Shown piece after piece: positions 1-7,891 of a stretch of 64,000 nt of DNA (within the stretch, counting starts at the first letter, position 1; each line of letters starts with the position of its first letter). Source of the stretch: Amphibacillus xylanus NBRC 15112 (GTDB taxonomy: Bacteria > Bacillota > Bacilli > Bacillales > Amphibacillaceae); NCBI RefSeq assembly GCF_000307165.1, contig NC_018704.1, positions 1,054,001 through 1,118,000 on the forward strand, written 5' to 3'. Under the pieces are notes generated by a model. That model was not told the DNA's origin, ran no database searches, and saw nothing but the letters and a program-made list of their open reading frames with translations. Made by a program: the position numbers and the translations under genes.

Positions 1-70
1 TCATTATAGATAGATGCAGATAAATTTATCTTACGGTAACCTTTTTCTTTTATATAAAGGAATTGATGCC

Positions 71-535
71 ATGATAAAAAATAACACTATTAACAACCAA
101 GATGGTCTAACCTTAGTAGAATTACTAGGGTCTATTGTTATTTTATCGATTATAGTTGTATCTTTTTTAGCTTTCTTTATTCAATCAGCGAAAACAACAA
201 AGGTGTCAGAGGATATTATTGATGCCTCATATATTGCTCAGCAAGAGTTAGAAGCAATTTATCATTTATCGACTGATCAAGGCGTTGATCAGCTCGTATC
301 ATATTTGCAAGCGCAAGGTTACACTCACCTTCGATCTGGCGAAACTCACGAATTTTCTATTCACATAGATACATATCGTGTCGATGTAAAACTTTATCCC
401 GTTTATCATGATAGTGGAGATGTGATTGAAGATTTACACACGCTTTTAGTGAAGGTGTTTGATTCAGAGAATAGGCAGAGTGCCCAAATGGAAACAAAAT
501 TCTTTTTTAACGAGGTAGAGGTTGATGAGGGATAA
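71..535 (+). CDS. Minor pilin-like prepilin (PilV/PulG-type N-terminus)
   Basis: A small type IV prepilin-like protein of 154 residues, probably a minor pilin of the pilus encoded downstream. It has a short class III leader: cleavage is expected after Gly12 in DGLTLVE, which leaves Leu as mature residue 1 and Glu17 as the conserved mature E5. A hydrophobic helix of about 20 residues follows. The rest is an unrecognised globular domain. I chose the ATG at 71 because an AAAGG ribosome-binding site lies about 10 bases upstream and because it gives a normal short leader. Its stop overlaps the next prepilin gene, so the two are probably translationally coupled. The pilus operon may begin left of this window. 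Confidence 0.8.
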   Translation: MIKNNTINNQDGLTLVELLGSIVILSIIVVSFLAFFIQSAKTTKVSEDIIDASYIAQQELEAIYHLSTDQGVDQLVSYLQAQGYTHLRSGETHEFSIHIDTYRVDVKLYPVYHDSGDVIEDLHTLLVKVFDSENRQSAQMETKFFFNEVEVDEG

Positions 536-962
536 TCAGCATGGGATAACATTAGTTGAATTATTAGGTGTGCTGGCGATTTTATCAATCATTTTACTCC
601 TAATCGGATCAGCACATATATTCGGTCAAAAGCAATTAGTTTATCAAACTGATGAAGTAAATCAACAAAATGACGTTAGACTAGTCGTAAGTCAATTAAC
701 AACGGATTTTCGATCAACGACGGCAGATAAGTATATTGAGGATGCTGAGGGTTATCATTTAGGCTCACATGTTTACAAGTTCAATGAATCTTCGGTTTTC
801 CGTAATGGGGAAAAGTTAAGTGATAATATTGCTAGATTTGAGTTAGCGCCAATCAAAGATGATGCAGATGTTTTAGTCGGTGTCGATATTGTTATAGAGA
901 GTCTGTTAGGTGGTCAAGGTTCTCAAACGACAGTTGAAACAGCTATATACTTTAGAAAGTAG
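525..962 (+). CDS. Minor pilin-like prepilin (PilW/ComGF-like position)
   Basis: A 145-residue prepilin with leader MRDNQHG followed by ITLVELLG, so the peptidase should cut after Gly7 and the mature protein keeps E5. A single hydrophobic helix comes next, then a soluble domain I cannot assign to a named minor pilin. The ATG at 525 overlaps the end of the preceding gene by 11 bases and follows a GAGG-containing ribosome-binding site. Its place between two other pilin-like genes and before pilB suggests a minor or priming pilin; PilW is a positional guess only. Confidence 0.77.
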   Translation: MRDNQHGITLVELLGVLAILSIILLLIGSAHIFGQKQLVYQTDEVNQQNDVRLVVSQLTTDFRSTTADKYIEDAEGYHLGSHVYKFNESSVFRNGEKLSDNIARFELAPIKDDADVLVGVDIVIESLLGGQGSQTTVETAIYFRK

Positions 963-973
963 GTGAGTGAGGT

Positions 974-2488
974 ATGTTCAGATCCATCCAGCGGAAGCAA
1001 ATATTTAATAGTGAGTCAGGCGTTAGTTTAATCGTAGCTGTGATGACTTTATTTGTATTGTCCATTATTGGGGTAACTATCGCAACTGTTACTTTTGCAA
1101 ATATTAAGCTATCAACTACAGATCGGGAGTATCAATCGACTTATTACATCGCTGAAGCAGGTGTGAATCAAACCTACGCTGAAATAAAGGACTTAATTAT
1201 CTCAAGCTATAACAATACCAATACTGAAGTTGACTTCTACGCTGCAGTTGAACCTGTTTTATTGGCAGATATAAATAATTCTGTCCTTACTAATTTTGAA
1301 CCTAGTTTTGGCGAGAAACCTACAGCTAATATTTCTATTACGAAAATTGATGATGGAAACCCACGGACTTATCGGATAAGTTCTGAAGGACAAATTGGTG
1401 AACGTCACCGAACAGTATCAAAGGAATTCACTGTAAATTGGATACCTAAAGCTGGTGGAGGTACACCGATGCCTGCTCTTCCAGAAGGCGTCGCCGCGAT
1501 CATTAAAAATAATGTTAATTTAAGTGGTAGTGGTACGATTGATGGTGACCTATATTTAGATACAGAGCTAAATAATCGAATTAAAGTAGATGGTGGTGCA
1601 GGGATAACGGGTGATATATATGTAAAGGATCCGAATAATGATGCGATTTTTGATATGCCTGACTGGATGACAAAACCAACGCTCAATTACTTTGGTTTCG
1701 AATTTGATTGGGAGAAACTAGAGCGATTTTTCGATAGTTTTCCTACTGCTCCTTCATTACCATTACATGAAGATGTTAAGATTGTTGCTGGTAGTAATCA
1801 ACACGACGTAATTAAAAATGGTAATCTATACATTAATAACTATTTGATAAGGGATGAAAATTTTGTCCTTAACTTAGATCAGAATTATCATTTCAATCGT
1901 GCAACATTTGGTGGTAACTACACATTGAAAATTAATATTGGAAATAGTGATCGGGTATTAGTTTTTGATGAACTTCATTTAACTAATGGTCACATTGAAA
2001 TTATCGGTACGGGTAATCTCACCATCTTTGTTAAGAATGAGCTTAAATTCGGTTCAAGACCTAGATTGAATTTTGGTGGTAGAACAGATCAACTAACGAT
2101 TTATTATGAAGGAGCAGAAAAAGTAGATTTTACAACAGTGGATATCAATGCGAATATTTTAGTTAAACGTGCTGATGTTACTTATGGCGCAGGTGGAGGT
2201 AGAGAAGGGCTATTAGTCAGTGGTGGTAACTATGTCTCTGTTGCTAATGGAGCAGAAATGGATTCAATTATTGTTGCTCCATTTGCTAAAGTTCATCTTT
2301 CAGGTAATAAAACTTTAGGCGTTGTCATAGCTGAAGAATTAGAAATAACCGGTGGTACAAAATTAGAATACAAGCAAGTTGATACGTCAAAATTCCCATT
2401 CGACTTCATTACAGTACCGAACGAGCCTTCTAATCCAGGCAGTGGAGATAGTGGAGATCTATTAATACCAAAACCAAATATAGAATAA
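974..2488 (+). CDS. Large PilX-like pilus protein with repetitive beta-rich C-terminus
   Basis: A 504-residue protein with a pilin-like N-terminus: a basic leader, then SESGVSLIVAVMTLF and a hydrophobic helix (about residues 17-40). It lacks the E5 glutamate, as is common in PilX-type proteins of Gram-positive pili. Residues about 40-150 resemble the PilX N-terminal region ending in a charged linker. The remainder (about 165-480) is rich in Gly, Asn, Val and Ile, with short repeated strands suggesting a beta-helix or adhesin-like fold, and ends in a Pro/Ser/Gly-rich tail. It follows the two small prepilins and precedes pilB. An inferred role is a tip-located minor pilin or adhesin; the C-terminal function is unknown. 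Confidence 0.7.
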   Translation: MFRSIQRKQIFNSESGVSLIVAVMTLFVLSIIGVTIATVTFANIKLSTTDREYQSTYYIAEAGVNQTYAEIKDLIISSYNNTNTEVDFYAAVEPVLLADINNSVLTNFEPSFGEKPTANISITKIDDGNPRTYRISSEGQIGERHRTVSKEFTVNWIPKAGGGTPMPALPEGVAAIIKNNVNLSGSGTIDGDLYLDTELNNRIKVDGGAGITGDIYVKDPNNDAIFDMPDWMTKPTLNYFGFEFDWEKLERFFDSFPTAPSLPLHEDVKIVAGSNQHDVIKNGNLYINNYLIRDENFVLNLDQNYHFNRATFGGNYTLKINIGNSDRVLVFDELHLTNGHIEIIGTGNLTIFVKNELKFGSRPRLNFGGRTDQLTIYYEGAEKVDFTTVDINANILVKRADVTYGAGGGREGLLVSGGNYVSVANGAEMDSIIVAPFAKVHLSGNKTLGVVIAEELEITGGTKLEYKQVDTSKFPFDFITVPNEPSNPGSGDSGDLLIPKPNIE

Positions 2489-2510
2489 TTTAATTAAAGG
2501 GGGTTAAACA

Positions 2511-4127
2511 ATGGCTACTCGACAAAAGCGTAAGCTTGGTGATATTTTAAAAGAGGCTAATCTGATTACAGAAGCTGAGATTCTTGAAGCTTTAGAGAAA
2601 AAGAAGGATCGCCAGAAATTAGGTGACGCGCTAGTTGAACAAGGGTACATTACTGAAAAGCAATTAATTGAAGTATTAGAGATCCAGTTAGGAATTGCCA
2701 CTATATCTTTATATCGCTATCCAATTGATGAGCAATTGGTTGAATTAGTTCCAAAAGAAGTTGCGCGTTCAAATATTTTAATTCCACTTGAGTTACAGGA
2801 TCATACGTTAACCGTAGCAATGAATGATCCATTAGACTATTTTGCTATTGATGATTTAGAACTATTAACTAGCTATAATGTCAAACCAGTAATGGCGACA
2901 AAAGAAGATATTTTACAAGCAATTAATAAATATTATGATAAAGGAAAAATTGATCAAAATGATGATGACCAAGCACCAGCAATTCAAATTTTAGATCAAA
3001 TCCTTCAAACGGGTGTAACTTTAAGAGCAAGTGATGTTCACTTAGATCCAACTGAGGCGAATGTAAATGTTCGGTATCGTGTTGATGGCACACTTCGTAG
3101 TGATCGTACCCTCCCTAAACGAATTCAAAATGCGTTAATTGCTCGCGTGAAAATCTTAGCCAATTTAAACATAACTGAAACGCGTTTACCTCAAGATGGT
3201 CGAATTCGTATGGTTATTGATGGAAAGCCGATTGATCTACGTGTTTCAACGCTACCTACTGTATTTGGCGAAAAAGTCGTTATCCGAATTCTCGATCTAA
3301 CGAATATTTTTAAAAAACTAACAGAATTAGATTTTAATCAAAAAACGCTTGAGCAATATTCAGAAATCATTAAGCGTCCTTCAGGATTAATTTTATTAAC
3401 GGGTCCAACAGGGTCAGGAAAAACAACAACACTTTATGGCTCAATTAATGAACTCAATCAAGAAGGTGTTAATATTATTACAGTTGAAGATCCAGTAGAG
3501 TATCAACTTGAAGGAATTAATCAAGTACAGGTTAATTCAAATGTAGGCTTAACTTTCGCGGCAGGATTACGTTCAATTTTAAGACAAGACCCTAACATTA
3601 TAATGGTTGGTGAAATTCGAGACAAAGAAACGGCAGAAATCGCAATTCGTTCATCTCTGACAGGTCACTTAGTATTCAGTACTTTACATACTAATAGTGC
3701 GATTGATGCCATTCCACGATTATTTGATATGGGGATTGAACCGTACTTGGTCGTTTCATCATTAACAGGGGTTATGGCACAGCGTTTAGTGAAAAAGATA
3801 TGTAAAGATTGTAAAACAACACGCCCAGCTGCTCCATTAGAAGCCGAGATATTCGAAAAACGAGGTATTGAAATTAGTGTGCTATCTGAAGGAAAAGGCT
3901 GTAACAGTTGTCGTGGCACAGGTTATCGTGGAAGAATGGCCATTCATGAATTATTAATTATTGATGAAACGATTAAAAAGATGATGCTTGAACGCGTCAG
4001 TATGAGTGAAATTAAAGAACATGTAAAAGAGCAAGGAATGGCGTTCTTAATTGATGATGGCTTAGCAAAAGCTAAACAAGGCTTTACAACATTAGAAGAA
4101 GTCATGCGTGTAGCAATTGTAGAATAG
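2511..4127 (+). CDS. pilB: Type IV pilus extension ATPase PilB
   Basis: Cytoplasmic hexameric ATPase that powers pilus assembly (GspE/PilB family), 538 residues as expected. The N-terminus (about 7-60) has two tandem MshEN-like motifs, KLGDILKEANLI and KLGDALVEQGYI. This domain binds c-di-GMP in other PilB/MshE proteins, but here the leading Arg is Lys in both and the first motif has Asn in place of Gly. The ATPase core has Walker A GPTGSGKTTT (about 297-306), Walker B IIMVGEIRD (about 363-371) and the tetracysteine zinc motif CKDC...CNSC (about 430-466). The ATG at 2511 follows a strong AAGGGGG site. pilT starts 12 bases after its stop. Confidence 0.95.
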   Translation: MATRQKRKLGDILKEANLITEAEILEALEKKKDRQKLGDALVEQGYITEKQLIEVLEIQLGIATISLYRYPIDEQLVELVPKEVARSNILIPLELQDHTLTVAMNDPLDYFAIDDLELLTSYNVKPVMATKEDILQAINKYYDKGKIDQNDDDQAPAIQILDQILQTGVTLRASDVHLDPTEANVNVRYRVDGTLRSDRTLPKRIQNALIARVKILANLNITETRLPQDGRIRMVIDGKPIDLRVSTLPTVFGEKVVIRILDLTNIFKKLTELDFNQKTLEQYSEIIKRPSGLILLTGPTGSGKTTTLYGSINELNQEGVNIITVEDPVEYQLEGINQVQVNSNVGLTFAAGLRSILRQDPNIIMVGEIRDKETAEIAIRSSLTGHLVFSTLHTNSAIDAIPRLFDMGIEPYLVVSSLTGVMAQRLVKKICKDCKTTRPAAPLEAEIFEKRGIEISVLSEGKGCNSCRGTGYRGRMAIHELLIIDETIKKMMLERVSMSEIKEHVKEQGMAFLIDDGLAKAKQGFTTLEEVMRVAIVE

Positions 4128-4139
4128 GGGGACTTTGAG

Positions 4140-5174
4140 TTGGACAGACTAACAAATATTTTAACGACAGCATTTGAAAAAGGTGCATCAGATATCCATC
4201 TAACAGTCGGCTCAGTACCGGTGTTTCGTGTTGATGGTCAATTAATCGCACATAATGATACGGTGATTAAGCCAGAAGATACTAAAATAATGGCCCGTTC
4301 AATTTTAACTGATGAACTTTGGGAACGACTACAGAGGGAACGAGAAGTCGATTTGTCGCATGGCATTCCAGGTGTATCACGCTTTAGAGTGAACATTTTT
4401 CATCAGCGTAATAACCTATCAATAGCATTTCGTGTGATTCCAAGAAATATTCCCCAACTTGAGGAACTGAAATTACCTGAAGTTTTGAAGGACATCGCTA
4501 AAAAACCACACGGACTTGTATTAGTGACTGGACCAACTGGAAGTGGTAAAAGTACGACTTTAGCATCTATGATAGATTATATGAATCGTACGATGAGCCG
4601 TCATATCATTACGTTAGAAGATCCAATTGAGTATTTGCATAAGCATAATAAATCGATCATTGATCAACGAGAAATTGGTTTTGATACAACTTCATTCCAA
4701 CTAGGTTTAAGAGCATGTTTAAGACAAGATCCAGATGTGATTTTAGTTGGTGAGATGCGAGATTTAGAAACGATTTCAACTGCGATTACAGCGGCAGAGA
4801 CAGGACACCTTGTGCTTGGAACTCTCCATACACAAGATGCTTCATCAACGATGGATCGAATTATCGATGTTTTTCCATCTCATCAAAAGGATCAAATTCG
4901 AATTTTGCTTGCAAATGTACTTGAGGCGATTATTTCTCAACGCTTGTTCCCGTTAGCGCAAGAAAGTGGTCGTATCGCGAGTACAGAAATACTAATTAAT
5001 AATTCAGCGATTAAGAACTTGATTCGAAATGAGAAAATGCACCAAATCCCTAATATATTGCAAACATCGAAGGAACATGGAATGCACACAATGGAAATGG
5101 ATATCCGTCAGAAAGTTGCTGAAGGATTGATTAGTCAAAAGCATGCAGAACCATATTTAACTAAACCATACTAA
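4140..5174 (+). CDS. pilT: Type IV pilus retraction ATPase PilT
   Basis: Retraction motor ATPase of the type IV pilus, 344 residues, the usual PilT length. It shows Walker A GPTGSGKST (about 129-137), the Asp/His boxes of the family, Walker B VILVGEMRD (about 199) and the PilT-type AAETGHLV motif, and it lacks the PilB tetracysteine motif. The start is a TTG at 4140, preceded by AGGGGGA. The presence of a dedicated PilT means this is a true retractable pilus rather than only a competence pseudopilus, since the B. subtilis comG system has no PilT. It lies between pilB and pilC in one transcription unit. Confidence 0.95.
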   Translation: MDRLTNILTTAFEKGASDIHLTVGSVPVFRVDGQLIAHNDTVIKPEDTKIMARSILTDELWERLQREREVDLSHGIPGVSRFRVNIFHQRNNLSIAFRVIPRNIPQLEELKLPEVLKDIAKKPHGLVLVTGPTGSGKSTTLASMIDYMNRTMSRHIITLEDPIEYLHKHNKSIIDQREIGFDTTSFQLGLRACLRQDPDVILVGEMRDLETISTAITAAETGHLVLGTLHTQDASSTMDRIIDVFPSHQKDQIRILLANVLEAIISQRLFPLAQESGRIASTEILINNSAIKNLIRNEKMHQIPNILQTSKEHGMHTMEMDIRQKVAEGLISQKHAEPYLTKPY

Positions 5175-5189
5175 AATGAGGTGAAATCA

Positions 5190-6392
5190 ATGCCTTTATA
5201 TGCTTATCAAGCACGGACAATGGATGGAAAGTTGACAAAAGGGAAAGTTAAAAGTAATAGCGAACAAGAAGCACTATCAGAGCTTCAACAGTTGGATCTG
5301 CTTGTTTATCAAATAAAAAAACTTAACCCCATTCTATATGGCGAAATTTATATTGGAAATCCGGTAAAGAATAAAGATTTTGTGATCTTTTTACGACAAT
5401 TTGCAACGTTAGTAGATGCAGGGATTTCCTTAGTAGACTCGATGGAAATTTTAGCAGAGCAATCAAATAGTAAACCACTTCAAAATGCTTTATTAGAAAC
5501 TAGAGACGATTTAAGAGAAGGTATCGCACTATCTAATGCACTAGCAAAACATAGTAAGATCTTCCCCGAATTGTTGATTAGTATGATCAATGCTGGAGAG
5601 GTAAGTGGCCGGCTTGATGAAATTTTAGATCGCATGGCTAACTATTATGAAAAACAACACCAATTAAAGAAGAAAATAGAGACTGCGCTAACTTATCCAA
5701 TTGTTATTGGTGTGTTTGCAATGCTAATTTCAATGATCCTACTTACATTTATTGTGCCAGTATTTACGGATATGTTTTTGTCATTTGATCAAGAGATACC
5801 AGCATATACAGCTTTTGTACTAAAGATTAGTGGCTTTTTCCAACGTTATTGGTGGTTGATTCTTTTAGTTATAACCGCAGTTGTTGGAACTATTGGATTG
5901 CTTAATAAACAAGAAAAGTTTGCTTACTATTTTGATCATATTAAGTTTAAAATCCCGATTTTCGGTTCGTTTATTCAAAAAGCAGTTCTAGCTAGAATGA
6001 CACAAACATTAAGCTCATTATTAAATAGTTCTGTGCCGATTATTCAGTCGACAGAAATTACAGAAAGAGTGATTACGAATCGCGTTGTAAAAAGAGTATT
6101 GCAAAATTGTAAAGTGGCTTTAGAAGAGGGAGAGTCGTTAGCTAAACCAATGGTAGAGCATTGGGTATTCCCGAAGCTGATTACACAAATGATCGCAGTA
6201 GGAGAAGCTACCGGTGCACTTGATGAAATGTTATTAAAAGTCTCTGACTTTTACGAACAGGAACTTGATGAAGCATCAGAAAAGCTCAAAGCATTAATTG
6301 AACCAGTAATGATTGTCTTTCTATCATTTATCGTTGGTGCGATAGTTTTAGCTGTTGTTATCCCGATGTTTTCATTATTCCAATCATTCTAA
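5190..6392 (+). CDS. pilC: Type IV pilus inner-membrane platform protein PilC
   Basis: Polytopic platform protein (GspF/PilC family) that couples the PilB/PilT motors to pilin addition and removal. It has 400 residues with two related T2SSF domains: the first about 68-190 with FLRQFATLVDAGISL, the second about 270-395 with MTQTLSSLLNSS. Three membrane segments lie at about 168-190, 215-237 and 372-397. The ATG at 5190 is preferred over the GTG nine bases earlier because GAGGTG would otherwise overlap the start. It is the last gene before the riboswitch-controlled pilin gene. Confidence 0.93.
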   Translation: MPLYAYQARTMDGKLTKGKVKSNSEQEALSELQQLDLLVYQIKKLNPILYGEIYIGNPVKNKDFVIFLRQFATLVDAGISLVDSMEILAEQSNSKPLQNALLETRDDLREGIALSNALAKHSKIFPELLISMINAGEVSGRLDEILDRMANYYEKQHQLKKKIETALTYPIVIGVFAMLISMILLTFIVPVFTDMFLSFDQEIPAYTAFVLKISGFFQRYWWLILLVITAVVGTIGLLNKQEKFAYYFDHIKFKIPIFGSFIQKAVLARMTQTLSSLLNSSVPIIQSTEITERVITNRVVKRVLQNCKVALEEGESLAKPMVEHWVFPKLITQMIAVGEATGALDEMLLKVSDFYEQELDEASEKLKALIEPVMIVFLSFIVGAIVLAVVIPMFSLFQSF

Positions 6393-6420
6393 ATATTATC
6401 TATTATTTTCAAAAAAATGC

Positions 6421-6448
6421 TAGACTTTTTGAAATGATATAGTATAAT
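6421..6448 (+). promoter_or_regulatory. Probable promoter of the pilin transcript
   Basis: A perfect TATAAT lies at 6443-6448, with a weak -35 (TAGACT, 6421-6426) 16 bases upstream. It is about 15 bases before the start of the riboswitch aptamer, the right place to initiate the pilin leader. The -35 is poor, so a helper factor or read-through from pilC is possible. Confidence 0.45.
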
Positions 6449-6462
6449 AATGATAAATATTT

Positions 6463-6530
6463 CAGAAACGATGAGAATTCATCTTAATTTGGGCACTTTG
6501 ATGGATTTGAGTTAGTAGTGCAACCGGCTG
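6463..6530 (+). ncRNA. c-di-GMP-II riboswitch aptamer in the pilin leader
   Basis: The sequence follows the class II cyclic di-GMP aptamer of clostridia closely. It has CAG-AAAC at the 5' side, a hairpin GATGA-GAAT-TCATC (6470-6483), then GGGCACTT, and TTGAGTTAGTAGTGCAACC, ending in GGCTG. GCACT (6493-6497) can pair with AGTGC (6517-6521), as in the family's pseudoknotted core. The closing P1 helix looks short (UCAG/CUGA). It sits between a promoter and an intrinsic terminator, 100 bases before the major pilin start codon. I identified it from memory of the family consensus, not from a covariance search. Confidence 0.88.
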
Positions 6531-6568
6531 ACATCATAAAGGTTATTTATGTTGTGAGTCTTTTTTTT
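6526..6568 (+). terminator. Riboswitch expression platform: intrinsic terminator
   Basis: Bases 6526-6540 pair with 6546-6560 (15 pairs with one U-U and one G-G mismatch, loop GGTTA), immediately followed by eight T residues. The 5' strand begins with GGCTG, which is also the 3' end of the aptamer (P1 side). Folding of the ligand-bound aptamer should therefore compete with the terminator, predicting transcription ON at high c-di-GMP. Confidence 0.8.
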
Positions 6569-6629
6569 ACATATAAGACCTTTATGTTTTGCACTAATAT
6601 ACAAAAAATTATCAAGGAGGAACAAAGCA

Positions 6630-7004
6630 ATGATCAAAAAGATGATTAAAGAAGAAAAAGGTTTTACGTTAGTTGAGTTACTTGCAGTTATCGTTATTTT
6701 AGGTATCATCGTAGCAATCGCGATACCGGCGATTGGGAATGTGATTAATAAAGCTGGTGATGAGGCTGACAAAGCAGAAATTTCAATGATTGTTGATGCA
6801 GCAAGACTTTACGAGGTTCAAAATGGTGAATTAACGGAAACAGGAGTTACTGTCAAAAAACTTATTGATGAAAAATATATTGATGAAAGACAAGGAGATT
6901 TAAAAGATTTACATGATAAAGTAGTATCAAGACGTGCATCAGATGGAGTAATGTTATTTGATGGAAAAGAAGTTGGTGCTGAAGAAACCGGTGGTGAAGG
7001 TTAA
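6630..7004 (+). CDS. pilA: Major type IV pilin (PilA-like)
   Basis: A 124-residue prepilin with leader MIKKMIKEEKG and the classic FTLVELLAVIVIL helix: cleavage after Gly11, mature E5 at Glu16. The mature protein (about 113 residues) is short, has no cysteines and has an acidic C-terminal domain, like the small pilins of Gram-positive type IV pili. A strong AAGGAGG site precedes the ATG at 6630. The gene stands behind its own promoter, c-di-GMP-II riboswitch and terminator, separate from the motor genes upstream. This fits a highly expressed major pilin whose amount is set by c-di-GMP. Confidence 0.9.
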   Translation: MIKKMIKEEKGFTLVELLAVIVILGIIVAIAIPAIGNVINKAGDEADKAEISMIVDAARLYEVQNGELTETGVTVKKLIDEKYIDERQGDLKDLHDKVVSRRASDGVMLFDGKEVGAEETGGEG

Positions 7005-7060
7005 TTCAATATTTCTAATTTTAATGGTGATTTAACACTATTGACAATTAATTTACAATC

Positions 7061-7085
7061 GAGACTCCTCCCCGTGAGGGGTCTC
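7061..7085 (+). terminator. GC-rich hairpin between pilA and pilD
   Basis: GAGACTCCTC (7061-7070) pairs with GAGGGGTCTC (7076-7085) around the loop CCCGT, with one G-T wobble. Only a few scattered T residues follow, so it may be a leaky terminator or an mRNA-stabilising 3' end that keeps pilA transcript above pilD-pilO transcript. It lies 57 bases after pilA and 21 bases before pilD. Confidence 0.5.
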
Positions 7086-7106
7086 TCGTTATATAAGGAG
7101 CTTGTT

Positions 7107-7862
7107 ATGGAAATCGCTTATTATAGTTTGTTTTTCATCTTAGGAACGGTCTTTGGCTCATTTTTCAATGTAGTCGGTTTAAGAGGTCCGAAGGGTGAGC
7201 GCTTTACCAATGATCGCTCATATTGTCCGAATTGTGAGAAACAATTACAATGGTATGAATTAATTCCGGTCGTGTCTTATATATTATTAAAAGGTAAATG
7301 TCGCAGCTGTCAGATAAAGATTAGGAAGCTCTATCCAACGATTGAGCTGTTGACAGGTTTGTTTTTTGCGATCAGTTACTGGCGCTTCCAACTTAGCTTA
7401 AATTTATTACTTGCGCTCATTGTTGTGTCATTGGCAATGATTATTGTGGTTACCGACATTACATATTCAATTATTCCTAATAAAGTTCTGTTGTTTTTCT
7501 TGCCTATCCTTGTGATCATGCGAATCATCTTGCCGTTAGATCCATGGTGGTCACCGATATTAGGAAGTATCGTCGGCTTTGGTTTATTATTACTTATCAT
7601 CGTTGTAAGTAAAGGTGGCATGGGTGCTGGTGATATGAAATATTTTGGTTTATTAGGAATTGTTTTCGGTTTTCCACAAATTTTATTAGTTTTTTTCTTA
7701 TCAACGCTATACGGTGCTGTCGTAAGTGGACTTTTGTTGTTAATGAAGAAAGTCTCAAGAAAATCCCGGGTACCTTTTGGTCCATATATCAGTTTTTCGG
7801 CAATAACAGTCATCTATTTTGGTGAACAGATTATTAATTGGTATTTATCATTATTTAGTTAG
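7107..7862 (+). CDS. pilD: Prepilin peptidase PilD
   Basis: Membrane aspartic protease that removes the class III leader of the prepilins and N-methylates the new N-terminus. It has 251 residues. An N-terminal GSFFNVVGLR segment is followed by a zinc-binding tetracysteine loop (CPNC...CRSC, about 42-73), expected for the bifunctional form. The two catalytic aspartates lie in VVTDI (about 115) and in GMGAGDMKYF (about 174), with several hydrophobic helices. The ATG at 7107 has AAGGAG 8 bases upstream. In B. subtilis the orthologue comC sits at this same place upstream of spoIIB, so this is probably the ancestral gene around which the pilus locus is built. Confidence 0.94.
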   Translation: MEIAYYSLFFILGTVFGSFFNVVGLRGPKGERFTNDRSYCPNCEKQLQWYELIPVVSYILLKGKCRSCQIKIRKLYPTIELLTGLFFAISYWRFQLSLNLLLALIVVSLAMIIVVTDITYSIIPNKVLLFFLPILVIMRIILPLDPWWSPILGSIVGFGLLLLIIVVSKGGMGAGDMKYFGLLGIVFGFPQILLVFFLSTLYGAVVSGLLLLMKKVSRKSRVPFGPYISFSAITVIYFGEQIINWYLSLFS

Positions 7863-7891
7863 AATTCTATCGATACTAGAGGATGAAGAAT

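Noticed and set aside
7376-7813. Minus-strand frame of 145 residues opposite pilD
   Set aside because: Its composition reflects the hydrophobic helices of pilD in reverse; there is no ribosome-binding site and no family match.
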